A stretch of 64,000 nucleotides of DNA from Limosilactobacillus caecicola. Its GTDB lineage: Bacteria; Bacillota; Bacilli; Lactobacillales; Lactobacillaceae. Location: assembly GCF_943192935.1 (NCBI RefSeq), contig NZ_CALPCI010000001.1, positions 372,001-436,000 on the forward strand. Direction: 5' to 3'. The stretch's first letter is position 1. Each line of letters opens with the position of its first letter. Position numbers and translations under genes: made by a program. The notes beneath the pieces are model-generated. The model was not told where the DNA came from. It saw only the letters and a list, made by a program, of their open reading frames with translations, and did no database searches. This document shows, one piece after another, positions 16,401 to 25,669 of the stretch.

Positions 16401-17780
16401 TTAGTCTCGTTCGGCAGCGGTCCCTGCGGTAGCCCGCCGTTGCATCAGGAAGTGGCAACCGAGTCCAATGATCATGCCAGCAATCCCGAAGCTAAGCCAA
16501 CCAAACCCAAGACTGAAAAATGGGAAGTAGTGTTGTGCAAAGGCCAACAACGTTTTGGTGATGGCCAAACTCTGAATTGGTTCAGGAAACGCATTCAGCA
16601 TATCAAAGATTGCTGGAATCAGCGTGAAGCCTGTGGTGATCCGGTAAACCAGCGGATCACGATTAAACAGTGGTGAGGTAATCCCTAAGATGATTAAGGT
16701 AATAGCCAATGGGTACAAGAACATTAAGAATGGCGTGGACCAAGCAATGATTTGGTTCAACCCCAAGTTAGCAATAAAGAACGACAGACCACAGTTAAAC
16801 CGCAAGAAGGCCTTGTAAGAAATCTTTGGGAAACGGTGATGGAAATCTTGAGAAAAGGCAACAACCAGTCCCATCGCACTCGTCATACAGGTAATCGTCG
16901 CTAACGTTGCCAACAAAGCGTCACCGACAGTTCCCATGTAACGGTGAGCAATTTGGGCCAGTGTCGTTCCACCATTAGCAGCTAAATGGTAGTCATGCAG
17001 ACTAGTGGCACCCAACCAGGTTAAGGCGAGGTAGATAATGGCGATCCCGGCCAGGCCGAAGATACTGCCCTTCGCGGTTGCCCAAGAAATGGCGCGTTGC
17101 TTCTTAATTCCTAGTCCTTTGATGGCCGTGATAACGGTAATCCCAAAGGCTAATGAAGCTAGTGCATCCATCGTGTTGTAACCCTGCAAGAAACCGTTGG
17201 TAAACGCATTGTGTAAGTAGGTACTAGTAATGGACGTTGTCGTAGCCTTCCCCATTGGTTGAAGGAATGCCAGGAAGAAAATAATAAACAATAGCAAGAG
17301 GAACAGTGGGTTCAGCAATTTTCCAATTAACGTCGTAATCTTACCTTGGCGGGTCGAGAAGAAGTAAACGGCACCGAAGAAACAGGCCGAATAGATTAAC
17401 AGCCCCAGCGGATTATTACTAGCGGATAAGTGTGGGGCAATCCCGATCGCGTATGGAACAGTGGCGGTCCGGGGAGTTGCGAACAATGGCCCTAAAGTGG
17501 CGTGAACCAAGATTAAGAAAATCAAGGCGTACCAGTGACCATTGGGCCGGGCCAGGTCATAGATCCCGTTGGATCGGGTAATACTAATGGCCAACAGAGC
17601 CATTAACGGGATCAGCACCCCAGAAATTAAGAAGCCACTACTCGCTGTCAGCCAGTGACCACCCGCCATTTGGCCCAAGTGAACGGGGAAAATTAAGTTC
17701 CCGGCACCAAATAACATTCCAAAAATTAGTGACGCAATAATAATCGTTTTCTTCAACGTTAGTTTCTCAGTCTCCATCAT
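16401..17780 (-). CDS. brnQ: Branched-chain amino acid transporter BrnQ (LIVCS family)
   Basis: The protein of about 459 residues is a polytopic transporter of the LIVCS family, with the conserved start region IASLIFGMLFGAGNLIFPVHLG and about twelve hydrophobic helices. It imports Leu, Ile and Val with Na+ or H+. The best start is ATG 17780 (or the adjacent ATG 17777), about 10 bases after GAAAGGGA; a longer upstream frame would run into the T-box terminator. A T-box leader with its own consensus-like promoter controls the gene, which fits amino acid starvation control. Confidence 0.92.
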   Translation of the reverse strand: MMETEKLTLKKTIIIASLIFGMLFGAGNLIFPVHLGQMAGGHWLTASSGFLISGVLIPLMALLAISITRSNGIYDLARPNGHWYALIFLILVHATLGPLFATPRTATVPYAIGIAPHLSASNNPLGLLIYSACFFGAVYFFSTRQGKITTLIGKLLNPLFLLLLFIIFFLAFLQPMGKATTTSITSTYLHNAFTNGFLQGYNTMDALASLAFGITVITAIKGLGIKKQRAISWATAKGSIFGLAGIAIIYLALTWLGATSLHDYHLAANGGTTLAQIAHRYMGTVGDALLATLATITCMTSAMGLVVAFSQDFHHRFPKISYKAFLRFNCGLSFFIANLGLNQIIAWSTPFLMFLYPLAITLIILGITSPLFNRDPLVYRITTGFTLIPAIFDMLNAFPEPIQSLAITKTLLAFAQHYFPFFSLGFGWLSFGIAGMIIGLGCHFLMQRRATAGTAAERD

Positions 17781-17824
17781 AATCATCATTCCCTTTCTCA
17801 AATTAGCATTACCATCACGGTACA

Positions 17825-18120
17825 AAAAAAGCGCCCCTTTAAGCATTTGCTTAAAAGGACGCTGACGCGTGTTACCACCTTTATTCAGGCCACCATCACT
17901 AGTGACCCCTCACCCCGTACATGTCAAATCGACAGATACGTTGGCGCTGTAACGGGCGCTCCCGCCTAGAACTTCATCGCTGTCGCCCTAGTCACTCAGC
18001 GGCTACTTTCGTCTAACAACCATTTCCCTAACTCACACTCACATAGGGTCGCTTGCTAATGGCGGCTAAACTAATCTCCGCTTCATCGTGTTTCTTGTAC
18101 CGTTTCTTGATGTTGCTAAC
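17825..18120 (-). promoter_or_regulatory. T-box riboswitch upstream of brnQ
   Basis: The leader of about 290 nt holds the variant T-box AGGTGGTAACACGCG (17866-17880, minus strand). It is followed by a terminator stem at about 17830-17862 and seven T. The stem ahead of it (GGGGTGAGGGGTCACTAGTG region) looks like the usual stem III area. A branched-chain specificity (Ile, Val or Leu) is inferred from brnQ; the specifier codon was not located with confidence. Confidence 0.88.
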
Positions 18121-18149
18121 ACTATAAAGCAATTTAGAAAGGTCGTCAA
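18121..18149 (-). promoter_or_regulatory. Promoter of the brnQ T-box transcript
   Basis: Minus-strand TTGACG (18149-18144) and TATAGT (18126-18121) are separated by 17 nt. Confidence 0.88.
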
Positions 18150-18187
18150 GAGTTTTATGAGATTTTTTTAATTTATTTTTAATCTAA

Positions 18188-19510
18188 CTATTGGAGAGAG
18201 TCCCACGCTGGTAATTCCACTGGAGTTTGCGCCGCAATTTCCTTAATCTCGTCCGTCAAGTACTGTTTGTTGATCACAGCTTCATAAGTGTACTGTTCAA
18301 ACCAGTCTTGGCTCATTACAAAGTAGCCTTGGTCACCATTTTTATCACCCCAGCTATTTTCAATCTTCCAACGGTCTGGTTGACCATCCACCATGTTGTA
18401 GCCGGTCAGTGTCATGGCATGAGAAACTTCCGCCTGGTGGGTTTCCAGCCGGTCCTTCTTGCTCATGGTGAAATCAATGCCAAGTAATTCTTCGCGGTGG
18501 AATAACTGAGCGTCCATCAAGCCCCGCTTGCGGTCCATTTGTTGCAAGATATCGTTGCCAACCCAGATTGTTTCGTTAGCGTCCAGTTGTTTGAGGACGA
18601 CATCCTGGAGTTTCTTAAAGGACACATTGGCAAATTGGATTGGGATCCCACCATTGACGTTATCTTGGGATGGCAGAGAGTAGAGTTTGCTATATTCGTG
18701 GTCAGGGGCGTTGGTTACAACCACGTAATCGTGCAAGTCGGTAGCGAAGTATTGGTGGTAGAAATCCAGTGGTGTCAAATTAGCCACCCGGTGATAATTA
18801 TGGTCATCATCCCGGTATTCAAGGTCAAAATGAGCCGGTGGTTCACCAAAGGCGTAGGCACAAGCCCGGTAAACGTCATTCATCATCCGTTGCCGGGTCT
18901 CTTGAATTTCTTCGTCACCCGCTTGTTCATGCACTAATTGCCGGAGTTGCAAGGCATCCTTCTTCATCATGTAGGTCAGCACTTCGGCAATGTCGGTCGT
19001 GTCTTGGGTGTTGTAAGTGTCCGGCATGACATAGTGCGGGATGACCCCGTACTTTTCAATGATTGAAGCCGCGTTGGCCCATTGACCACCGTCCATTTCA
19101 GCCGATTGGATATAGAAGTCCACGATCCGGTCGTGGAGGTCACGGTCAGCCGTAGCCAGGATATTATCGAAAAATTTATTGGCCCGTTCGATCCGATCCC
19201 AGAAGAACAAGTAGTTTTGCGATAATTCAAAGTCCTTGATCTTGTTTTTTAAGGCAAATTTGTGACGCAGGGTATTGAGCGTTGCAAATGACCAGCACCG
19301 GCCACTATGCTTTTGATTGCTGACTTTGCCCGTCTTAATTTCGTGGGAGAACACCCGGTGAAGACGTTGGCTAATTTCCGGGTCTTCACTCGTTGCTTTA
19401 ATTCCATTTTTGCGAATGGCGCGTTCGATGACTTTTGATGTTCCACGTGAAACATAGTTATCGTGGAACTGCTTAATCATCGAACTTGTCACAGTATTTT
19501 CTGTACTCAT
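18188..19510 (-). CDS. pepC: Aminopeptidase C (bleomycin hydrolase family)
   Basis: The 440-residue cysteine peptidase matches PepC, close to the usual 440-450 residues. The catalytic triad is visible: Cys in SGRCWSFATLN (about residue 68), His in SHAMTLTGYN (about 370) and Asn in WKIENSWGD (about 391). It is a cytoplasmic, hexameric aminopeptidase used in casein-peptide breakdown. AAAGGAG lies upstream of the ATG, and a TATAAT-like -10 sits at 19542-19547. A perfect parS site lies within its coding sequence near the 5' end. Confidence 0.95.
   Translation of the reverse strand: MSTENTVTSSMIKQFHDNYVSRGTSKVIERAIRKNGIKATSEDPEISQRLHRVFSHEIKTGKVSNQKHSGRCWSFATLNTLRHKFALKNKIKDFELSQNYLFFWDRIERANKFFDNILATADRDLHDRIVDFYIQSAEMDGGQWANAASIIEKYGVIPHYVMPDTYNTQDTTDIAEVLTYMMKKDALQLRQLVHEQAGDEEIQETRQRMMNDVYRACAYAFGEPPAHFDLEYRDDDHNYHRVANLTPLDFYHQYFATDLHDYVVVTNAPDHEYSKLYSLPSQDNVNGGIPIQFANVSFKKLQDVVLKQLDANETIWVGNDILQQMDRKRGLMDAQLFHREELLGIDFTMSKKDRLETHQAEVSHAMTLTGYNMVDGQPDRWKIENSWGDKNGDQGYFVMSQDWFEQYTYEAVINKQYLTDEIKEIAAQTPVELPAWDSLQ
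19439..19454. other. parS centromere-like site inside pepC
   Basis: TGTTCCACGTGAAACA fits the Spo0J/ParB consensus TGTTNCACGTGAAACA at every defined position. Origin-proximal parS sites within genes are normal in Firmicutes. Confidence 0.9.
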
Positions 19511-19562
19511 TACTCAGATCTCCTTTAATGACTTAATTTCAATTATACAACTGCGCCAACGT

Positions 19563-19592
19563 AAAATAAAAAGGCTAGTACAACGACTAGCC
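19563..19592 (-). terminator. Terminator of the potassium channel gene
   Basis: A 7-bp stem GGCTAGT/ACTAGCC with a six-base loop is followed on the minus strand by TTTTTATTTTA. Confidence 0.8.
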
Positions 19593-19603
19593 TCGACAGA
19601 TGA

Positions 19604-20311
19604 TTACTTATTCAATTGTTTTTCGATTTTATTAAGCTGCGCCAGGATCTCTTTATTTTGTTTCTTAACCTTGGCAAGTTCCGCATGCAAGTCATCATGA
19701 TTACTTCGCGAAAACACATTTGTGATACTACTGGTGAGCATTCCAATTAAACCAATCCCGATTGACATATCAATAATGGCGGCAAATTTCCCTAGAGCGG
19801 TATGCGGCGAAATGTCACCATAACCGACCGTGGTCGAGGTACTAATGGACCACCAAAAAGCGGTCATAAATGGGATCTTTTCAGCAATGCAGAAAAGCGC
19901 TGAAGTAACTAAGATCACTGCTAAGCTCAGGTACAGGTAATACAGGAGCCCATTAACGTGTAAAAACTCCTTCAATCGGCCGGTTAACCCGACCAGGCGA
20001 AGGACCCGGAGTAACCTGACCAATTGGAAAGCCCGTCCGACCCGCGCGAACCGGAAGAAGTAAAAGAGGTTATTGACCGGGATGATAGCCAGCAAATCAA
20101 AAATATTATTGATAAAAAACTTCTTCTTATCCTTGGCGATGATCAAGCGCACAAAATAATCAATTGCTAGGATAATTAAAATGCCGTTATCAACAAAGCT
20201 ATACGGCGGTCGTGACAAATCAATGTTGCCTAGATAACTTAACACAATCAGCACGATGGAAATGATTGCGAGAATCGCCATCGTGAATTCATAAAAATAT
20301 TTCTTTTTCAT
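19604..20311 (-). CDS. Voltage-gated-type potassium channel
   Basis: The protein of about 235 residues has six membrane helices. An Arg-rich S4-like segment RFARVGRAFQLVRLLRVLRL lies near residue 90. The pore contains TVGYGD, the K+ selectivity filter, near residue 173. A C-terminal helix rich in Lys/Glu/Leu (KVKKQNKEILAQLNKIEKQL) should form a tetramerising coiled coil. No RCK or cyclic-nucleotide domain is present. The start ATG 20311 follows GAAGGGCAAG; an upstream in-frame start is less likely. It would conduct K+ across the cytoplasmic membrane. It is monocistronic with its own terminator. Confidence 0.9.
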   Translation of the reverse strand: MKKKYFYEFTMAILAIISIVLIVLSYLGNIDLSRPPYSFVDNGILIILAIDYFVRLIIAKDKKKFFINNIFDLLAIIPVNNLFYFFRFARVGRAFQLVRLLRVLRLVGLTGRLKEFLHVNGLLYYLYLSLAVILVTSALFCIAEKIPFMTAFWWSISTSTTVGYGDISPHTALGKFAAIIDMSIGIGLIGMLTSSITNVFSRSNHDDLHAELAKVKKQNKEILAQLNKIEKQLNK

Positions 20312-20545
20312 CGCTACTTGCCCTTCTGTAGTGTTGCTATAACTAATATAGCATATCATGAATGGCGACTGGCGAATGATGTGGAGTGATTATCTTCATT
20401 CAATTTTCAGCTGGTGCTTGAGGGCACGCTAAAATTGATTTCTTTATTCTCTTAACTATCTAGGCCAGCATTAATCGCTCGCAGAAAATATGCAGCATGT
20501 TAAACTAAATTTGCTAAACCAGATGTCGTTCGGTTACGTTACCAC

Positions 20546-20989
20546 TTATTCCAGCCCTTGTTCTCGGGTTACGGCATGTGTGACCGTATTCGAATTGACG
20601 TTAAACATGTAATGGTCGGCGATACTATCAACGTTTGGATCTTGATTTGGTCCCTTTACATAAATATGATAAACGCCAGGTGTTGAAGTGGCAGTTGCAT
20701 AAACCGTACTCCCCGATTCCACTCGATGAACTTGAGTAAAACGATTGGCAACTTCATCAGTAGTTAGTTGGCTAGTTGAGCTTGAAGATGCTTCCGTATT
20801 CGTTTGACTATTATTGTCACTTTGCTTATTAGAGATTGTTTTTGTACTACTGTTCTGAGAACTTTTGGCTTTCAAACTTGAGTTTTCAGCCCTTAGACTA
20901 CTATTTTCTTTTTGCTTTGAACTATTACCGCAACCTGCTAATGATAAACTAACTAGAGCCGTGAAACAGATTAAACCTACTTTTTTCAT
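20546..20989 (-). CDS. Lipoprotein of unknown function
   Basis: The 147-residue protein starts at ATG 20989 after GGGAGG. It has a lipoprotein signal peptide with lipobox LAGC (Cys about residue 20). A Ser/Asn/Lys-rich linker with a repeated SSLKA/SSLRAENSSL pattern and a compact C-terminal domain of about 65 residues (TTDEVANRFTQVHRVES onwards) follow. No known domain was recognised. It is lipid-anchored outside the membrane. The promoter (TAGACT-17-TATAAT) is flanked by three copies of TCTATCGT, suggesting specific regulation. Confidence 0.75.
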   Translation of the reverse strand: MKKVGLICFTALVSLSLAGCGNSSKQKENSSLRAENSSLKAKSSQNSSTKTISNKQSDNNSQTNTEASSSSTSQLTTDEVANRFTQVHRVESGSTVYATATSTPGVYHIYVKGPNQDPNVDSIADHYMFNVNSNTVTHAVTREQGLE

Positions 20990-21012
20990 CGTTAATCCTC
21001 CCAATTAATACT

Positions 21013-21083
21013 ACGATAGATACGATAGACATGTAAAAATCATTATATTATTTGCCGAAACGAAAGTCTATATCTACGATAGA
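21013..21083 (-). repeat. Three TCTATCGT repeats flanking the lipoprotein promoter
   Basis: ACGATAGA (plus strand) occurs at 21013-21020, 21022-21029 (9-nt period, TACGATAGA twice) and 21076-21083. In transcript orientation one copy lies just 5' of the -35 box and two lie just downstream of the -10. This arrangement resembles operator or activator sites for an unknown regulator. Confidence 0.5.
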
Positions 21084-21091
21084 ATCATAGA

Positions 21092-21123
21092 AACGCCTGC
21101 AGAACCTCCATCCTGCAGGCGTT
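21092..21123 (-). terminator. Hairpin after the bgl operon
   Basis: A perfect 11-bp stem AACGCCTGCAG/CTGCAGGCGTT with a ten-base loop lies just after the bglA stop codon. The T tract on the minus strand is weak (TTTCTATGATT). Confidence 0.65.
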
Positions 21124-21128
21124 AATTA

Positions 21129-22571
<1,443 letters not shown>

Positions 22572-22583
22572 TTATCCCTCACT

Positions 22584-24530
22584 TTAAATTACATATAAAA
22601 TTACATCATCCGTCGTCACTTGTTGTTGATCAGCAGCTTCAATCTCAACGAAGTCCTTACTGTTGGTAACAATTACCGGTGTAGTTGTGTCATAGCCTGC
22701 ATCCTTAATGGCGTCAAGATCAACATCCATTAACAATTGCCCCTTCTTAACCTCATCGCCAACGGCAACATGTTGGGTAAATGGCTTTCCCTTTAGTTCC
22801 ACAGTATTTAGACCAATATGAATCATCAATTCAATTCCATTCTCACTCTTGAGACCGATGGCGTGTTTCGTTGGGAACACTGTCACTACTTTAGCATCAA
22901 ATGGTGCGTAAATCTTACCATCCGTTGGTTGAATTGCCGCACCATCACCCATCATCTTAGATGCAAATACGTTATCCTTTACTTGGTCCAAAGGAATCAG
23001 TTGACCGGCCATTGGTGCATAGACCTTCTTCGTAGTTTTTACACCAGCTTCAATGTTGCTGTTTTCATTCGGTGTTACTTTTACATCATCATTACTGTTT
23101 TCGGCATCACTCGCCTGAACAGGTGCTGTTTCACCATCAGCCGTAACACCAAACATTTTATCATTGTATCCAAACATAAACGTCAAAATGAACGTTAGGA
23201 TAAACGAGCCGACCGCACAAATCAGGGCGTACATAAAGTTATGCGGTGCCACTTTAGCAATAAATTGTGGCAATGAAATAAACGATGGATTGGCATATGC
23301 AAACGCCCGAATGTGGAAGAAACCGGCAAATAAACCAATTACCCCACTGGAAATCATTGCCGTATATAGTGGCCGCTTATATTTCAAAGTGACCCCATAC
23401 ATGGCTGGTTCAGTAATCCCGGCAACCAATGCAGAAATACTTGCTGCAGAAGCGACCCCACGTAACTTAACATTTTTAGTCTTTAATGCGACTACTAAGG
23501 CAGCAGTTCCTTCAGCAATGTTGGAAATCAGCATGGCTGGTAGAATTAACGAATCTGGTTTAGCAATGGAAGCTGCCAAGAAGATTGGGGCAAAGGCCCA
23601 GTGCATCCCAGTCATCACGATCAGTGGCATTAAAGCAGCCATTAAAGCCATCGCTAACCAACCAACCTTGGTATTCAAGAACAACATGATTGCGGATAAT
23701 AGCTTCCCAAGGTAAGTGCCAATTGGGCCAATCACAACGAGAGCCAACACTCCCATAATGAAGAGTTCAGCGAGTGGTTTGACGATACTCTTAATTTGGT
23801 TTGGGGTAATGACGTCAATCCAGTGTTCAATATACTTCATCGCCCAGATGGTCATCAAAATTGGGATGACTGATGAAGAATAGGTGGCCAAAGTTACTGG
23901 TAATCCCATCATGTGTACAGCATTACCAGCTTTTACCATGGCAGTAAAAGTTGGGTAAATTAATACCCCGGCAGTACTTACTGCCAGCATGACATTCACT
24001 TTGAAATACCGCGCTGAAGTATACGCTAGTTCAATTGGTAAGAAGTAGAATGGCGCATCACCAATTGCACTCAGCAAGACGTATGTTTGACTCTTATCAC
24101 TCATCCAGTCGACCGTCGTCAAGACGATCAGGATTAATTTCATCAAACCGCCGGCAACCAATGCGGGAATTAGTGGCGCCATACACGAAGAAATAAAATC
24201 AGCAAACCGGTCAAATAGTCCCCGCTTTTTTCCATCTTCATCGTCATCAGCAGGAACTTCCCCATTGGAAGCAAAGTGTCCCAGCTTAGTAATTGCATCG
24301 TAGTAGTCCGCAACCTGGTTACCGATAATCACTTGATATTGACCGTTTTGACGGTTAACACCGAGGACTCCCGGGATGTCTTTGACCACATCATCATTCA
24401 CCTTATCCCAATCTTTTAGTTGGAAGCGAAGGCGCGTAATACAGTGGGTTAATGAGTTAATATTGTCATCCTTACCAACCGCATCATAAATTTGTTGAAC
24501 CGATTGTTCAATGTCTTTTTGATTTGCCAT
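22584..24530 (-). CDS. bglP: Beta-glucoside PTS transporter EIIBCA
   Basis: The 648-residue protein holds all three PTS domains. EIIB is first with phosphorylatable Cys30 in THCITRLRF. A membrane EIIC domain follows at about residues 105-470, with about ten helices. The C-terminal EIIA domain has the phosphorylated His in the ELMIHIGL motif. It imports and phosphorylates beta-glucosides. The order BCA is that of BglF/BglP. It lies between the antiterminator gene and bglA. A terminator overlapped by an antiterminator hairpin lies immediately upstream, so expression depends on the BglG-type protein. Confidence 0.95.
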   Translation of the reverse strand: MANQKDIEQSVQQIYDAVGKDDNINSLTHCITRLRFQLKDWDKVNDDVVKDIPGVLGVNRQNGQYQVIIGNQVADYYDAITKLGHFASNGEVPADDDEDGKKRGLFDRFADFISSCMAPLIPALVAGGLMKLILIVLTTVDWMSDKSQTYVLLSAIGDAPFYFLPIELAYTSARYFKVNVMLAVSTAGVLIYPTFTAMVKAGNAVHMMGLPVTLATYSSSVIPILMTIWAMKYIEHWIDVITPNQIKSIVKPLAELFIMGVLALVVIGPIGTYLGKLLSAIMLFLNTKVGWLAMALMAALMPLIVMTGMHWAFAPIFLAASIAKPDSLILPAMLISNIAEGTAALVVALKTKNVKLRGVASAASISALVAGITEPAMYGVTLKYKRPLYTAMISSGVIGLFAGFFHIRAFAYANPSFISLPQFIAKVAPHNFMYALICAVGSFILTFILTFMFGYNDKMFGVTADGETAPVQASDAENSNDDVKVTPNENSNIEAGVKTTKKVYAPMAGQLIPLDQVKDNVFASKMMGDGAAIQPTDGKIYAPFDAKVVTVFPTKHAIGLKSENGIELMIHIGLNTVELKGKPFTQHVAVGDEVKKGQLLMDVDLDAIKDAGYDTTTPVIVTNSKDFVEIEAADQQQVTTDDVILYVI

Positions 24531-24548
24531 TTTCCTAACTCCTTTAAT

Positions 24549-24614
24549 AAAAAAGACCGAAATAATCCCTCAAGGAAATTATTTCGGTCATGCTCTATAA
24601 AAGATAACACCCGA
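24549..24614 (-). promoter_or_regulatory. RAT antiterminator and overlapping terminator before bglP
   Basis: In transcript orientation a RAT-like hairpin (24614-24584) is closed by TCGG/CCGA and contains GTGTTATC...GAGCATGA. Its 3' side overlaps the left arm of a 12-bp terminator, GACCGAAATAAT/ATTATTTCGGTC (24589-24555), followed by TTTTTTATT. Binding of the BglG/LicT protein to the first would prevent the second. Confidence 0.8.
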
Positions 24615-24616
24615 CA

Positions 24617-25462
24617 TTAAAGATTTTTTACTAACCGTGCAATATGAACGGTTAAATACATCACTTCTTGATTAGATACCGTAAAGTGGTACTTGTTTTG
24701 AATAAAATCCTGAACCTGTTTGGCACACGCTAATGCTTCTGGATACCGCTTACTCAGGCTTTCCATCAGCTCTAAATCCGTATCATCCGCTGGATAATGC
24801 GTATTGGTCAAAATCCGTTGAGCAAAAAATTTCAGATGAGTAATGAAACGAAAATAATTTAATGATTGCTCGTCAAACTCCGTCCGGAAGTAGTCTTTCA
24901 CAATGTTCTCTACTTCCGTCACAATTTGTGTCATCTGATACGCATTATTTTGCTCAGTCCCACCGTTTGCTTCCACATCAAGGAAGCTAAGGGCAATAAA
25001 CGCTGCTTCATCATCGAGAAAAGTGATTCCCAATTTTTCTTTGACGAGTTCAACAGCCTTCATCCCAACATCGTATTCATCAGGATAAAGACGAGCAATG
25101 TCCCATTTTAACGGATTGTTAAGCTTAATACCTTGCTTGTAACGATCAATCGCGCCGCGAAGATGGTCAGTCAAATTCACATAAATGATTTCGTTTAGCT
25201 TACGGCCAAGCTTAATCTTTGCGTAATTGATAACACGTTCTGCGATCATGACTTCATCCATCGACGCGTCAATCACGACTTCTTTAAATTTATCTAGCGT
25301 GTCCGGATTCTTCAATAAGAAAGTTTGTTCAACTTTACTAATATCAACGTCCTGACCACGTTTTTTATTCCAGGCAATCCCAGAACCCATGAGGAGGACT
25401 TCCACGCCGTCATGGTTTTCAGAAATAACAGCATTATTGTTTAAGACTCGTTTAATCTGCAA
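24617..25462 (-). CDS. bglG: BglG/LicT-family transcription antiterminator
   Basis: The 281-residue protein has an N-terminal RNA-binding CAT domain (about 1-55, MQIKRVLNNNAVI) and two PRDs. The usual phosphorylated His residues are H100 (TDHLRG), H209 (ITHLKFF) and H273 (TVHIARL). The second PRD1 position, H159 in LicT, is Ser here (IALSFLDVE). The start is TTG at 25462 behind AAAGGAGGG; the nearby ATG is out of frame. It senses PTS substrate through HPr/EII phosphorylation and stabilises the two RAT hairpins in its own transcript. Confidence 0.92.
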   Translation of the reverse strand: MQIKRVLNNNAVISENHDGVEVLLMGSGIAWNKKRGQDVDISKVEQTFLLKNPDTLDKFKEVVIDASMDEVMIAERVINYAKIKLGRKLNEIIYVNLTDHLRGAIDRYKQGIKLNNPLKWDIARLYPDEYDVGMKAVELVKEKLGITFLDDEAAFIALSFLDVEANGGTEQNNAYQMTQIVTEVENIVKDYFRTEFDEQSLNYFRFITHLKFFAQRILTNTHYPADDTDLELMESLSKRYPEALACAKQVQDFIQNKYHFTVSNQEVMYLTVHIARLVKNL

Positions 25463-25483
25463 ACCATCCGCCCTCCTTTAAAT

Positions 25484-25556
25484 CAAAAATGACCTACTAA
25501 GGGTACTACAAATGTCGACCTTTAGTAAGTCATGCTCCGTTAGGATAACACCTTAC
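25484..25556 (-). promoter_or_regulatory. RAT antiterminator and overlapping terminator before bglG
   Basis: The RAT-like element (25556-25525) is closed by GTAAG/CTTAC and carries the same internal GTGTTATC...GAGCATGA as the copy before bglP. It overlaps the left arm of a 15-bp imperfect terminator (25533-25519 with 25503-25489) followed by TTTTGATTT. This places bglG itself under antitermination. Confidence 0.8.
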
Positions 25557-25630
25557 GTTAGATAATCAATCTTTATTTAATACATAGCCATTCATGCTTA
25601 CCCGAAGTAATAACATTTGACTACACGATA

Positions 25631-25659
25631 ATAATAGCCTTGTATGTAAGCGCTGTCAA
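25631..25659 (-). promoter_or_regulatory. bgl operon promoter overlapped by a CcpA cre site
   Basis: Minus-strand TTGACA (25659-25654) and TATTAT (25636-25631) are 17 nt apart. A cre site TGACAGCGCTTACA (25658-25645) fits the consensus TGWAANCGNTNWCA with one mismatch and overlaps the -35 box, so carbon catabolite repression is expected. Confidence 0.88.
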
Positions 25660-25669
25660 TAGCTTTTTT

